Shown here one piece after another: positions 11,772 to 22,380 of a DNA stretch of 64,000 nucleotides. The stretch spans positions 2,765,175 to 2,829,174 of the forward strand of contig JANVCC010000021.1 of assembly GCA_025345505.1 (NCBI GenBank), in the 5' to 3' direction. The notes beneath the pieces are model-generated. The model ran no database searches, had not been told where the DNA came from, and was given only the letters and a program-made list of their open reading frames with translations. Position 1 is the stretch's first letter. Each line of letters starts with the position of its first letter. The stretch comes from Todiramphus chloris collaris. Its lineage: Eukaryota; Chordata; Aves; Coraciiformes; Alcedinidae. Made by a program: the position numbers and the translations under genes.

Positions 11772-14700
11772 CTAGAAGAAAAGAAAGCAATGAGTTGATT
11801 AAAGCCATATTCATGCAGACAGTAAGCAGCATCTCTAATTACCTGATCCTCCAGAACACAACCCCTACTCCTGAAAGCCACCTTAAGTAGCATTGTGGTG
11901 CTGCTAGCACAGCAGAGCCTGGATAGAATGGCTGGAGTAACTGCATTTCAGGCAGGAGTGGGGGTGTAAAGAGCAACTGGGAGCAGGGCTCTGGAGTTAA
12001 AAACTGTCTGAAAGGGCCTCTGCTGCAAACTGATCATGCTCAAGACAACCATCTGACAGACAGCACCACAACCAAGGTATTACAGAGATTTTTCAAAGCA
12101 AGTGAGGACCCAGAAATACAAAAGAAGCTGAAGTTTTGTAACACGGACTTTGGAAGAGAAACAATGGAGTCAAAACTGGGTTTTGTACTGCCCCAAGTCA
12201 CTTTCTACTACCTCTGCCTGGACCAGACAAAGCACCTTCTCCAGCAGACACTGCACTCCAGCTAGCAGACTATGGAGTGACCCATGCCTATGGGTGCACA
12301 TGTGACCTGTAGGACCTTTTCTCACCAGCATGTGGGACCAGGGGTTGTTTGGAACTGTAGGTGTTCACATAGAGCTGGAGCACCCACATCTCCTATAGCA
12401 AGGAGGGTGTGGAAAGAGGGGAATCCCCTCCCCTTGCTCAGGGAAGGGTGTGTGGATTCTTTCACTTGCACGGCCTGTGGGGAGTTTGCATTTAAGTGTC
12501 AGTGAGCAAGAAATGAGAACCTTCTGGAATGAGCTATAGAAGGGCGCTTAGAAACGTGTAGGTATTAACATTTTGTAAAAAACATTTTGCTGATATTGAG
12601 CCTAAACGTACAGTCCACTGATTGGTAGTTAATTACATGTCAGTAATAAGTCAATATGCCACCTGAATTTTGATTTGGGTCAAACAATGTTTTCCCCCTA
12701 AATAAAGTCTATCTTTTCACCATCTGCTATCCACGTGTTTAAGGAACACAATTGTTTCTAGGCTCTGAGGAGAACCATCTCCTTTTCCAGAACTCCAGAG
12801 AGCAGGACATTACATTCAGAGCAGTGTGGAAATGCAACACTTGTACACAGATGGGTGTCTCCCAGCACGGGCCTCCTGGGCTGTGCAGATATCAGGGCTC
12901 ACTTTGTACATCGGAATCTGGCAAAAGGAACAAAGAACAGAACAACTCTCCCAGCTCCACAAGGAGCCAAGAGTGGAATACACAGTTCTAGAATTAAGCA
13001 GGAAGTAAAATTATGCCATAAGGTTGCCCAGAGAAGTTGTGGAAGCCCCATCCTTGGAAGTGTTCAAGCCCAGGCTGGCTGGGGCTGTGAGCAACCTGCT
13101 CTAGTGGGAGGTGTCCCTGCCCATGGCAGGGAAGTTGGAACTGGATGAGCTTTAAAGTCCCTTCCAACTCAAGCCATTCTAGGATTCTATGACTAACAGA
13201 GAGTTTAAAGATGACTTCTTGAGTCTTCTCTGAAGTGCATTGAAAATACTCAAATGTTACTGCAATGCAACTGTGACATGTAAGCACCTATGGCTGATTT
13301 AGAAAGGATTACATTAGATGTTTGTCTCAGAGACCATATCAAAGCAGTGTAGCTACTCTATACACCTCCTGGCAAGAACTATCTGGTTTATTACTGTACA
13401 AAAAGGACAGTGTAATGCTCATTATAATGTCTCAATACTTTGTCAAAAAGACTCTTCCTTCCCCTGCCAAAGTACACAGATTAAATAACTGGATTAAACT
13501 CTCATGTGTCTTAAGCACACAACACAAGTTACAAAATTTTACGCAAACACGTTCTCCTTGCACTGTAACTGATGATAAAGCAATCAAACCCCAATTCATT
13601 ACCTGTAATTAATTATGTCTGCACAGCCTAACCTCCATTCTAAGGTCTCTGTAGTGAAGTCGTCAGTGTTGCCAAGATCAGTAAAGCCCACAACATAGTC
13701 TTGTGTCTTTCCATCTTTTACTAGTGCTAGAGTGGGGATGACTTTGATGCGCAGTCTCTCGCACAAGAAAGGAGATTTTTCAGCATTTAATTTCAAGAAT
13801 TTTGTCTCAACGTGCTTTTTTGCCAATACACTCAAATGTTTGTCCATTATTTGGCACCTGTGGGGATTAAAAAAAAAAAGGACATCAAGTGTTAGAATCA
13901 GTAAGCTGAAAAATATTTCTTTTAGAGAAAGTTTAAAAGGAACAGTAAAGGGCTAGTTATTAAGAATTTAATAATTAAGAATTTAGTTTCAACAGAAACT
14001 GTGTTTCAAAGGTTGCTGGATTTAATGACTAATAGAATAACAGCCTGGAGCATCTTTATTGGAAAATTACACCATCCATTTCTCCAATTTCTTCCTAATT
14101 ACTCCAAAACACACATGAAAGCCTCTCTCATTTCTTGAGGTCTGCATTTATTGATGGAATTTCCCCTCTGACTTCTATTGTTCCTGCTCTAGCTACACTG
14201 CCTGTCAGCTGGAAAAAAATTCTCTATCATCAACTTCATGCCTTCAGAAAAGTACTGTCAACACGTTACAGCACTTTGGGTGCAGCAACTCGTTTCACAA
14301 AAACACACACACCCCAAAAAACAAAAGAAAGAAAAAAAGAAGTTATTTGCACAGACTGCTTCAGTAATGCTACAGGCAACAATATTCCACTGTTGTGTTG
14401 CAATGGAATGGGGGTGAGAATACAATTCTTTTTTTCTCAGCTGAGGGACAGTAATGTGAACCGCTCAAAATATTTGTTAGATGGCAGAGATTGCAGGTGA
14501 CAAGCCCATAAACCTCCACTTTCTGGATTATCTTCTTTAAGTGGTTTGGCTTAGCTGCAGGAACTCTGTGATGTGACTGTCCTTTAACTCAAAAGGATTG
14601 CCAAGCAGATCAAAAAGCTGGAGGATGAAATCAACTTGATGTTGTGGCCGGTTAAACCGGACACGCTGCCCTCAAGCTGGTTACCAGCATGACATATTTT

Positions 14701-17700
14701 ATAGAAACCCGCCCCCCCCTTTTTATTTTCTTTCTTCTTTTTTTTCCTCAAAGTTCTTTCTCCTGCCTAAGTCTAGAGATTTTGTTGGTTCAAGAAACAA
14801 GAACCAAACAACCCAAACCTGTTCTAAGCTACTTTATTTGCAGAGACAGTCTTTCAGCTTCTTTCAGTAAGTGACAGCCTGCTTCAGGTATTTCTGAAGC
14901 TTAAACATTTAACTTAGAAATTATAGGATGCTGATATCTTTCTGCAAAATCCAGCTTTGACCTCTTTCCATTTCTGACATTGAAGCTGTTTCAGTTTATA
15001 TTCCATAAGCTAGAGAACATAACACCTTGGGGAGAGAAAAAAAAAAACCCAACCAACCACAAAAAGGACAAAGGGCTCCTCCTTCAACAAACTACTCCTT
15101 GCAAATGCATTTTAACAGAAGATGTTGAAACAGATCCACCAAGGGCAGCCCACAGCTTCTGAAATCGTTCCAAGAAAGGGAAGATTTTGTTTTAGATTAC
15201 TATTCTGAGTGAGGACACTCTCAGATCTAAAAAACTTACATAATCAACAAGGCATGGAGGGAAAGCAGCTGCAACTGGTATCCACAGATCCTTTCAAAGT
15301 AAAAGGCTAAATTCCCAGGATGCCTAGACAAGTTTTTGGTTATATTTTCATTTTCCAGAACTGTCCAGAATATCTTTGGACTTACCAAAGTGATCTTTCT
15401 GAAATGCTGCTGCTGTATGGGTCACTACATTTACAGATGTGGCTGCCTCAAACTACAACCAATAATGAAACGCGCACTCTCTCAAATAGTGGCAAAGAAG
15501 TTATGTGTTTATATTCTAACTGACTATGTAACAGAGTAATTGTTGTCAAGTCATGTTCTGAATAACTGTAACAGAAAAAAAAGATTAAAAAAAAAAACAG
15601 ATGTCTTGAGAAGGGACTGAAGTTTGGAATATTATACTTCTGAAGATGTCTATTTAATTGTGGGATTTGAAATAACAAAAGAGTATGTCTGGGTTTATAG
15701 GCAACTATAAACAAGAGGTTTCTTGAGCATAGCTTATTTACTATACCTGAAGGTTGTATCTCTATAGAAATGGCAAACCACGTTTTTACTTTCTTTGACT
15801 TCTTGGAAAAAGTCTCTCTCACTTGGGATTTCTCTGTATTCTCCATGTCCTTTTGAAAGCCACTCCTTTTGGAAAACATAAAAGGAAATAATTAGTCTGG
15901 GTTTGTTAGTCCTGAACCTGTCGTGCACAATCTATGGTTTTTAAGAAAAATAAGAAGGGAGCTGCAGTGGAAATCCAGTTTATACAATAATTGAAGGAGA
16001 AACAAATTATTTCCCCTCTTTAGTTCTGTTTTGAAAACGCACAAACGCCAGTAAGCAAGACAGTATTTTTGGGTTGCCTCTTTCTCAACTGCAGAGAGGT
16101 GGCTGAGCAGTGAGGCTTCCTTACTTATTTAGAAATCCATATCTCAGAGCTGCACAAATGTTTGTGGTGCAGCCTCTTAGGAAGAGTAGACTGGTTCAAA
16201 GAGAACATCAACGACAGACAATTCTCAGTATTTACTAAACTGCTAATTGACAGCTTTGGCTACTTTCTCTAAAATGTTTTTTGTACACTCAAAAAACTCT
16301 TGTTTAAAACTGATTCAAGACATGACATCTATTTAAATAGATGTCTTCTAATTTTTTCCCCCTCTATGAAAATATCAGGGAGAACAAAGCCTACTAACTC
16401 ACCTGCAACAGATGATGTTTATCTATCAAACATACACTGAAGACATGTTAACCTAAGCCAGGCTTCCAGAAAACCAGGCAGAAAACACACGTGTAAAATG
16501 TATTCAGAAAATGGATGGAGAAACTGAATTTCACACGTTAAAATTTACAGGCAACTTCAAAACCTGCCTGATTAAGTGTGCAAATACCATTTAGAAAAAG
16601 CTGGTCTTTTATGATTATCATGTTTTTCAACAAATGCACCTAAAAAAACCCCCAAACAACCAGCTTCTACAAGACTGAAAGTTAACTGTAGTGTATTAAA
16701 ACAAGTACAGACTAAGCTAAATGATTAGAAGTAGAGCAGTGTGACAGAACTTGACAAAATCCTTTAGTTTTCTGCAGGGGGAAAAAATCCAATTAGATAA
16801 GTCACTGTTCTTGATCTTGCAGTGTTGTCTTGGAGGGAAAAAAAAAAAAAACAAACCACGTTTCCAAGAAAACTAAAAATATCCTGTAAGCTAAGTTAGA
16901 CTAGAACAAAGAATGTCCTGAACATCATACACATTAAAAATGCACAGAAGTATGAGCACATGCAGAAGTCATCAGCAACAGCAGGTATGCATTAATTCCC
17001 CTCTGCACAACCCTATACCAGAAGAGTGTAGCAGCATATTATGAAGTAGCATCCTACTTCCAATCTGCATCTGAAAATGCATCGGGACAGTGACTTAAGA
17101 TCAAGTGACACAAGTTTTCACACATTCACAGGCAAGAACATCCACACATTATGACTTTTGAAAAAGGGAAACACTAGAATCAAATAGAAACAAAACTTCT
17201 GAAGACAAATATAATGTGCCACTTTCTCTGGGTTTAGAGAATTGAAGCTGTTAACACTGTCTGTTCTCCAGCATCCCAGCCAGGAGGTGACATTTCACTG
17301 TGTTTCTGTTTCAAAGCACAGCATTAGCTTTCACAAGTTCCACCATAGCCAGAGCTTTGCTTTGGAGCCCAGCCACCTCCTTTTCTTAGGTTTGCTTAGA
17401 TGAAGCAAGATACAAAACCTACAGGTTCCCTGCTTACAATTCCGGTCTCACGCTGTAGGTTACCACAAATGTGGTGAGAACCATGTTCTCAATGTGTTTG
17501 GGGGGCACAAAGACTACAGTTTAATGAGCTATCAGGGACCAAAGCAGAATTTCTTTCCTGCAAGAGGAAATGAGCAGTCATGTAACAACATTTAACAGGC
17601 TAAGAAGAAGCAGGACAAACCATTCCAATCTATGAACAAGGAAAGATCCTGTAACATTCTTGTACAAAACACCTCAAGAGAAGAGCATATGTCACTTACA

Positions 17701-18275
17701 GGCTACAAGCAACAATCTCCAGAATTCAGAAGCTTAAGGAGCCTAAAGGCTTACAATTAGGTTGCCTGTAAGGCTTGTGCTTCCAAACGGCTACGTTCAG
17801 TGAACACGGATGCACTCAGATCTCTGTACAAGACTCTTTATCCTATCTTTATGGTAAATAATCAGAGGCTCTTCTCTCCTCCTGTTAAAAAACACAAAGC
17901 ACGTAGACATGGACAGACACTTGGTTTCCTGGATAATTTAAAATTAATAACTACAGAAAGGTGAGGAAGAAGAAAAACAACCAAGCAACCCCAAAACACT
18001 TATTTCACATACACAATTTCCCTAGGATTTCAAAAAAAATCTGTTATACTTTACACATCAAGAGTCTGTATTACTACAGGAATTACTTGTTTCTGCTGCT
18101 GGGCCTTTTTTAGTGCCTCAAGCCTCCTTTGTTTAAGGCACTCCAATTCATCTTCATCCATTTGGTCCAGCTTCTGTATTTCAGCATCCAGATGTTCTTC
18201 CACAACCTTGGTGGTCTGAAGTATTTCATTCTCCAGAACTTTCTGAAGTATTTCAACAGAGGTATCAGCAGCCAT
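11654..18275 (-). CDS. TXNDC9: TXNDC9, thioredoxin domain-containing protein 9 (phosducin-like 3 type), 226 aa, 4 coding exons
   Basis: Coding exons in transcript order are 18275-18087, 15865-15747, 13857-13603 and 11771-11654. They total 681 nt, and reading frame and GT-AG sites agree at all three junctions. The product is a cytosolic cochaperone. From family knowledge, it binds the CCT/TRiC chaperonin and modulates folding of actin and tubulin. Residues 1-63 form a charged helical arm ([20 protein letters not shown]). About residues 75-180 are the thioredoxin fold: VVCHFYRD at 93-100, cis-proline motif VIPT with Pro144, and [11 protein letters not shown]. The catalytic CxxC is absent; Cys94 and Cys104 are too far apart to replace it, as expected for this family. 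The C-terminus is acidic (YDSDSDDD). Length matches the 226-aa human protein as I recall it. The start MAADTS has A at -3 and G at +4. The gene is divergent from EIF5B. Family identity is very secure. Confidence 0.97.
11772..13602 (-). other. TXNDC9: TXNDC9 intron 4 (last intron)
   Basis: GT-AG intron of 1831 bp between the last two coding exons. It contains one CR1 3' fragment at about 13019-13190, antisense to the gene. Nothing else was recognised. Confidence 0.85.
13019..13190 (+). mobile_element. CR1 LINE 3' fragment in TXNDC9 intron 4
   Basis: Contains AGGTTGCCCAGAGAAG, GAGCAACCTGCTCTAGTGGG and the tail ATTCTAGGATTCTATGA. It is antisense to TXNDC9. Confidence 0.93.
13603..13857 (-). CDS. 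TXNDC9: TXNDC9 coding exon 3 (residues 103-187)
   Basis: Acceptor CCACAG precedes GTGCC; the first base completes Arg103. The exon encodes most of the thioredoxin fold, including Cys104, the VIPT cis-proline loop and [20 protein letters not shown]. It ends TAC AG before donor GTAATG. Confidence 0.95.
13858..15746 (-). other. TXNDC9: TXNDC9 intron 3
   Basis: GT-AG intron of 1889 bp with A-rich low-complexity tracts (for example near 13869, 14311, 15041 and 15587). No gene or recognised interspersed repeat was seen. Confidence 0.85.
15747..15865 (-). CDS. TXNDC9: TXNDC9 coding exon 2 (residues 64-102 plus two bases)
   Basis: The exon follows acceptor AAAAG and starts GAG TGG. It encodes [20 protein letters not shown] through CHFYRDTTF and ends AG before donor GTATAG. 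It carries the first beta strand of the thioredoxin fold. Confidence 0.95.
15866..18086 (-). other. TXNDC9: TXNDC9 intron 2
   Basis: GT-AG intron of 2221 bp. Only unique-looking AT-rich sequence with short A-runs (near 16840) was seen. Confidence 0.85.
18087..18275 (-). CDS. TXNDC9: TXNDC9 coding exon 1 (residues 1-63)
   Basis: This exon begins at the ATG (complement of 18273-18275) and ends at CAA followed by donor GTAATT, in phase 0. It encodes the N-terminal helical arm. The exon continues upstream as 5' UTR to about 18305, where CAG precedes AGCTCC on the minus strand. Confidence 0.95.
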
Positions 18276-18305
18276 CTTTAATGAGAAAGTGATCTCTTCG
18301 GAGCT

Positions 18306-20040
18306 CTGAAAATAGAGATACATGGAATTAACATTTATACAAATGCTTAATTAAAAGCCTGACCTCTGTCTGACTTGCAGCTCAGGCTGTAGAGAAATGA
18401 AAATGCTGTGCTATTTGAGGATACCAGTAGAAAGTGCTTTTCAATTCTGCAGCTCCCTTTGAAAAACACTTCCACAATGAATGCAGATGGCAGATACCAG
18501 TCAAGTCCTGTTCTCTCAACCCAAAGGCAGCTGTTGAAAGTGCACAGGAACCTGCAATTCCTTGTCAATAAGGAAATAAAATCCCCCAATTCCAAAGGAA
18601 CACTCCTCCTGTGTCAGATCTACCTTTAGTAGATAGTCTGAAACTAGAAGGTGTAATTGGAAAGCTCCAAGCTGCTGGGAAGAGGTGTAAGGCTTCTCAG
18701 AATAATACTAAGCAATGCTCAGTGTATAAAGTTTCCACCAGTAGTTTAAATGCATATTTACATATGCATATTAACATATTTAGATATGAATTCAAACTCC
18801 TCAGCTATAAGAAAGACAAGGCACTCAACAGCAAATGCTTCAGGCCAAGGCATTGCTTCAGTCAGTGTAAGAAAACTGCTGCTGCCAACATCACCCTCTG
18901 GCAGCCAGTGAAGGGATTTAAAAAGCCCCAACAACCACTGCCTAATTGCTGTCTGAAGAAACACAGCTAAAATAGTCTTCTGTAAAGTCCTCCCTACCCA
19001 AACACCTCAAAAGACACAAAATACTAAGGCTGGGGTGTATGAAGAGCTCGGGCAAAATAACATTGTTCTCCAACATGAGCTTGCACTACAAAAAAACCCC
19101 AACCCTATCACTGAGTGATAGTTTTGAAAGGAGAGCAGTGCACAGTCACCCTAATCAGATTCTCACCCTGCAGGCTGCAGAGGTGATGTGCTGAATTTGG
19201 GCTCCAGAGGACTCTTGGCCGGATTTCAAAAAACAGCCAAAATGCCAGAGCCCACTAGCTTTGCAAACACCTTGTGTAGGGGCAAGAAAGCACTTTTAGT
19301 GGTGACGAGAGAAACACCAACCCCATGGCAGCTGCTAAGACAAGTAACAGCCCCACCTGCCCCGGCCTGCAGCACCTCGGCTGGGGTCCCTCTCCCCAAA
19401 GCTGCCAACTACAAAGTCTCTCCGCCAGTGTTTTCTGTCCTGCTTCTTTTTCGAGAGGAAGAAAGAGCCTTGCAGCGCAGGGCTGAGGCCACAAGGTCTT
19501 CAGGAGACGGAGGGAACCCCGCTTAGCTGAGGCAAAGGGAGGCTTGTCCTCCAAGCGAACAGGGAAGAGAAGGGAAGAAAACCCCAGCCTGAGGTCCCCA
19601 GAGGGCTCCCGGCTCGCCAAGCCGCCACAGCTCCGCTGCCAAGAACCATCTCCTATGCAGCAGGCGGCCTGGCGCCCAAGGCCCGCTCCGGGGGCACTCG
19701 GTACCACCGCCGGGGCCGCGGACTTGCCCGCTCCGCCGAGAAGGGGCGCTGAAGGAGGCTGGAGGGCGGGGGGGGGGGGGGGGGGCCCGGCCGACACCGC
19801 CCACCAGAGACCACCCGTAGCGAGGCCTGAGGGGCGCGGCCGGCCGCGGGGCGACGGGTCCGGCCCCCAGCGGAACAGCGCGCAGGCGCCGCACACCTTC
19901 CGCGGAGCCGGTAAGGACAACGGCCGCTCTTGTCGGTCAGGCGCCAACCCGCCCCACCTACCCAGCTCCTGACGGGGCTCTCCGGTGAACCAACCTCACC
20001 CGGTACCGGCCCAGCCACAACAACAACGCCCCTCGCTCAC
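18306..20040 (-). other. TXNDC9: TXNDC9 intron 1 (within 5' UTR)
   Basis: The interval runs from the first-exon donor near 20040 to the acceptor at 18306-18307 on the minus strand. Its upstream 500 bases are CpG-rich and include an 18-base G run at 19768-19785. An alternative donor GTGAGG ends the first exon at 20000 instead, and the sequence alone cannot separate the two. Confidence 0.6.
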
Positions 20041-20110
20041 CGCTCCCCGCCCGCCCGCCGATGTCTCGCGAGAGCCGGCGCGGGGCGGGGCGGGGCCGGA
20101 TGCCGCGTGC
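20041..20110 (-). other. TXNDC9: TXNDC9 non-coding first exon (approximate)
   Basis: On the minus strand GGAGCG is followed by donor GTGAGC (complement of 20035-20040), inside the CpG island and next to a TCTCGCGAGA element. This is the expected position for the 5' UTR exon that splices to 18305. The upstream edge is not defined by sequence. Confidence 0.45.
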
Positions 20111-20200
20111 GCGAGGAGCTTCCCCGACGCTCTCATTGGTTGGGAGCGGAGGGCGAGTCCCCTGCGGCGGGCGGTGCTCGGTGCGCATGCGCGGTCCGGG
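20060..20200 (-). promoter_or_regulatory. TXNDC9: TXNDC9 promoter core: TCTCGCGAGA, CCAAT and NRF1 motifs
   Basis: Three perfect motifs lie within 130 bases. TCTCGCGAGA is at 20064-20073, a palindrome known from vertebrate CpG-island and bidirectional promoters. An inverted CCAAT box (ATTGG) is at 20135-20139 and reads ACCAATGAG on the minus strand, the NF-Y type. The palindromic NRF1 core GCGCATGCGC is at 20183-20192. There is no TATA box. The cluster sits immediately upstream of the presumed TXNDC9 first exon. Confidence 0.7.
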
Positions 20201-20559
20201 AGGGCGGGCGTGTGTCCGTCCCTCCGTCCGTCCGCTTCCGCGCCGCAGCTCCGCCCCGGTAGCGGGAACTGGCTCTGCCGGGGCGCGCTGCCCACCCCCC
20301 GCCCCTAGTCCCGGCCGTACGCAGCGGCTTCCTTCACCGCTTCCTGCCCTGCCGAGCGGGCGCGTCGGGGGAGCAGCTCCAGGCAACCGGCCTCCTACCG
20401 GCGCGTTGCTCTGGGCGGGGCTCGGCCGTCAGGGGGCGTGTCCCGCCCCGCCCTTTCCCTCACCCCTCTGGGCCACCGTTGCGGGGCATCTGCCGGCGGG
20501 AGCTGGGAGGGATCGGATCCGCTGTTCTGGGGGACTCCTCGGGGTTGGGCGTTGTGAGG

Positions 20560-20646
20560 CCTGAGCCCCCCCGCAGGGAGTTGGGGCGCGGCGGGGGCTT
20601 TAAGGGCCGGGAGGCGCGGGGCCGGTGCCCTCGAGCGATGCCGTGA
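20560..20646 (+). other. Candidate non-coding first exon between the two genes
   Basis: A near-consensus donor, GAG followed by GTAAGG at 20647, lies on the plus strand 1.7 kb upstream of the EIF5B ATG and about 0.6 kb from the TXNDC9 first exon. It could start an alternative EIF5B 5' UTR exon or a divergent non-coding transcript. Only the donor is seen; no acceptor partner was identified. Confidence 0.2.
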
Positions 20647-22179
20647 GGTAAGGGCGGCGAGAGCGGGTTCGGGGGATGGGTGCCGGGCCGCGGCGGGGCT
20701 CGGTCCGACCGCTCCGGCAAAGAGGACGGCTGCGTCGGAGTGGCCGGGGTTTCTCGTGTCTTTGCTCTGCGCAGGTGTTAGAAGACCCGCGGGTTTGAAT
20801 TACGGGATATTAAAGTGTGTTTTCAAAAAAAAAACAACAAACCGAGTGTTCTGCTTTTCTTGTTTCCTGGAAATCTTGACTCCCCGGCCCCGAGCCGTGT
20901 TGGTGAGGCGGGCGGGGGCGGGAAGATAAAACTCCTGGCCTTATCTGCAGCGCGTGGGGAGCCTGGGTGGGCGAGGCTGATAAGAGGCTGGAGCTGCGTA
21001 AAGGCAGAGAGAAGGGGGGAAGCGAGATGGAGGTGGTGATCCCGAGGCTGGAAGGTGTCAAGCTCGTTCTGACCGCAAAAGGAGTTACTGTAGGGGGGGT
21101 GGCGGCAGCAACCGAGCCTGCAGCTGAAAGCGTATTAAATAACGGCATGTCTGTAACCGCGGTTTTGCTCCTCGCTTTGCTCTAGAGAACCGTGGCCGGG
21201 GGGAGGTGGGGTTGCCCCCGAGAGCCCCTCCGCCGTAACCCGCGGTGTTTGCTCTCTTTTAACTTCTGTGCCGTGTTTGGGTCAACTTGGGCCGTCTTTT
21301 CCTCCTGCCCCGCAGCCGCAGTGCCCGGGCTCTCCCGTGCCAGGGAGCACCGCACCCTTCCAGCTGCGAGCCGTGTCGCAAGGTTTCCTGGAAGGAAAAA
21401 GCTTGACACGCTGAGGAAATCTGGCGAGGAGGGAAGGAAATGCCAAACTTTTAATGGTGCCCGGCTCCCTGCGGGGGGCACCTCTTGTGTCCCCGGAGCC
21501 GAGTTCGGTCATTGTAAACCCAACGATCATTTCAAGCCGCTGTTTTGGCGGGAGGCCGGTGACCACCGGGTCAGAGGTTGGATAAAGGGCAGGCAGAGTC
21601 CCGGGAAGGGCTGGGGGAGCGCAGGGAGGGGGAACCAGCCGGGAGTACCGGGCAGCGTTCGCCAACGCGCCCCACGCCCGAGTTCTGCTGCCCGCTTGCT
21701 GTGCTGCTGCGGAGCATCCTAAAAGCTGTCCCCTTATCCTCTTCCCCCACCCTGACCGAGCTGTCCCGTTTGCCTCCAGATAAGGGTTTTCCAAACGCGC
21801 CTCCTTTATTGTGGCGGCTGAGTCGGGTTCTGTGACCAAACCGGCCGCGATCCCCCCCCCCCCCCCCCATCCCCAGGAGCCCCGGTCCTTTGGGCAGCCC
21901 TCGGGCGAGGCAAGAGGACTGGAGGCAAACTACCGTTACTCGGACGTTTTCCAAGACTGCCCGAGGACCGAACTGACGGAATCAAGGCCTGTTTCGAGCT
22001 GCAAAGGCCGAGAGCAGTCCCGGCGCCGGTGGCGGCAGCAGCGGCCGCCTGCTCCCTCACCGCTCCCCCTCCGGCCGGCAGGGGGCGCCGTGGGGCGGAG
22101 CTCGCGCCGGGCGGCGGAGCGCCTCTCGTCGCGTGCACCGGCGCGGGGCAGGCCGGGACGGCGGCGGCGGGTAAAGGAG

Positions 22180-22345
22180 GAGGAGGAGGGAGGAGTGGGG
22201 GGGGCGTGCGCGTGCGCGGCGCGCGGCTGGGGCGGGCGGAGGGGGCGGCTTTCCCATATGCACGGGGCTGCGCGCGCGCGGGCGGGCGGCCGGGCAGCGC
22301 TGAGGCGGGGGGACGAGCGCTGGGGCCGCCGCCTCTGCCGCCGCC
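22180..22345 (+). promoter_or_regulatory. EIF5B: EIF5B proximal promoter and 5' UTR with strong Kozak context
   Basis: GC-box-rich sequence (GGGCGGA, GGGGCGGC) runs up to the start codon. The ATG at 22346 sits in GCCGCCGCCATGGG, an essentially perfect Kozak context. The transcription start is not resolved, but no TATA box is visible. Confidence 0.6.
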
Positions 22346-22380
22346 ATGGGCAAGAAGCAGAAGAACAAGAGCGAGGACAG
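22346..22380 (+). CDS. EIF5B: EIF5B exon 1 (residues 1-11)
   Basis: Encodes [11 protein letters not shown] and the first two bases of codon 12, then donor GTATGG. The Kozak context is strong. Confidence 0.97.
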
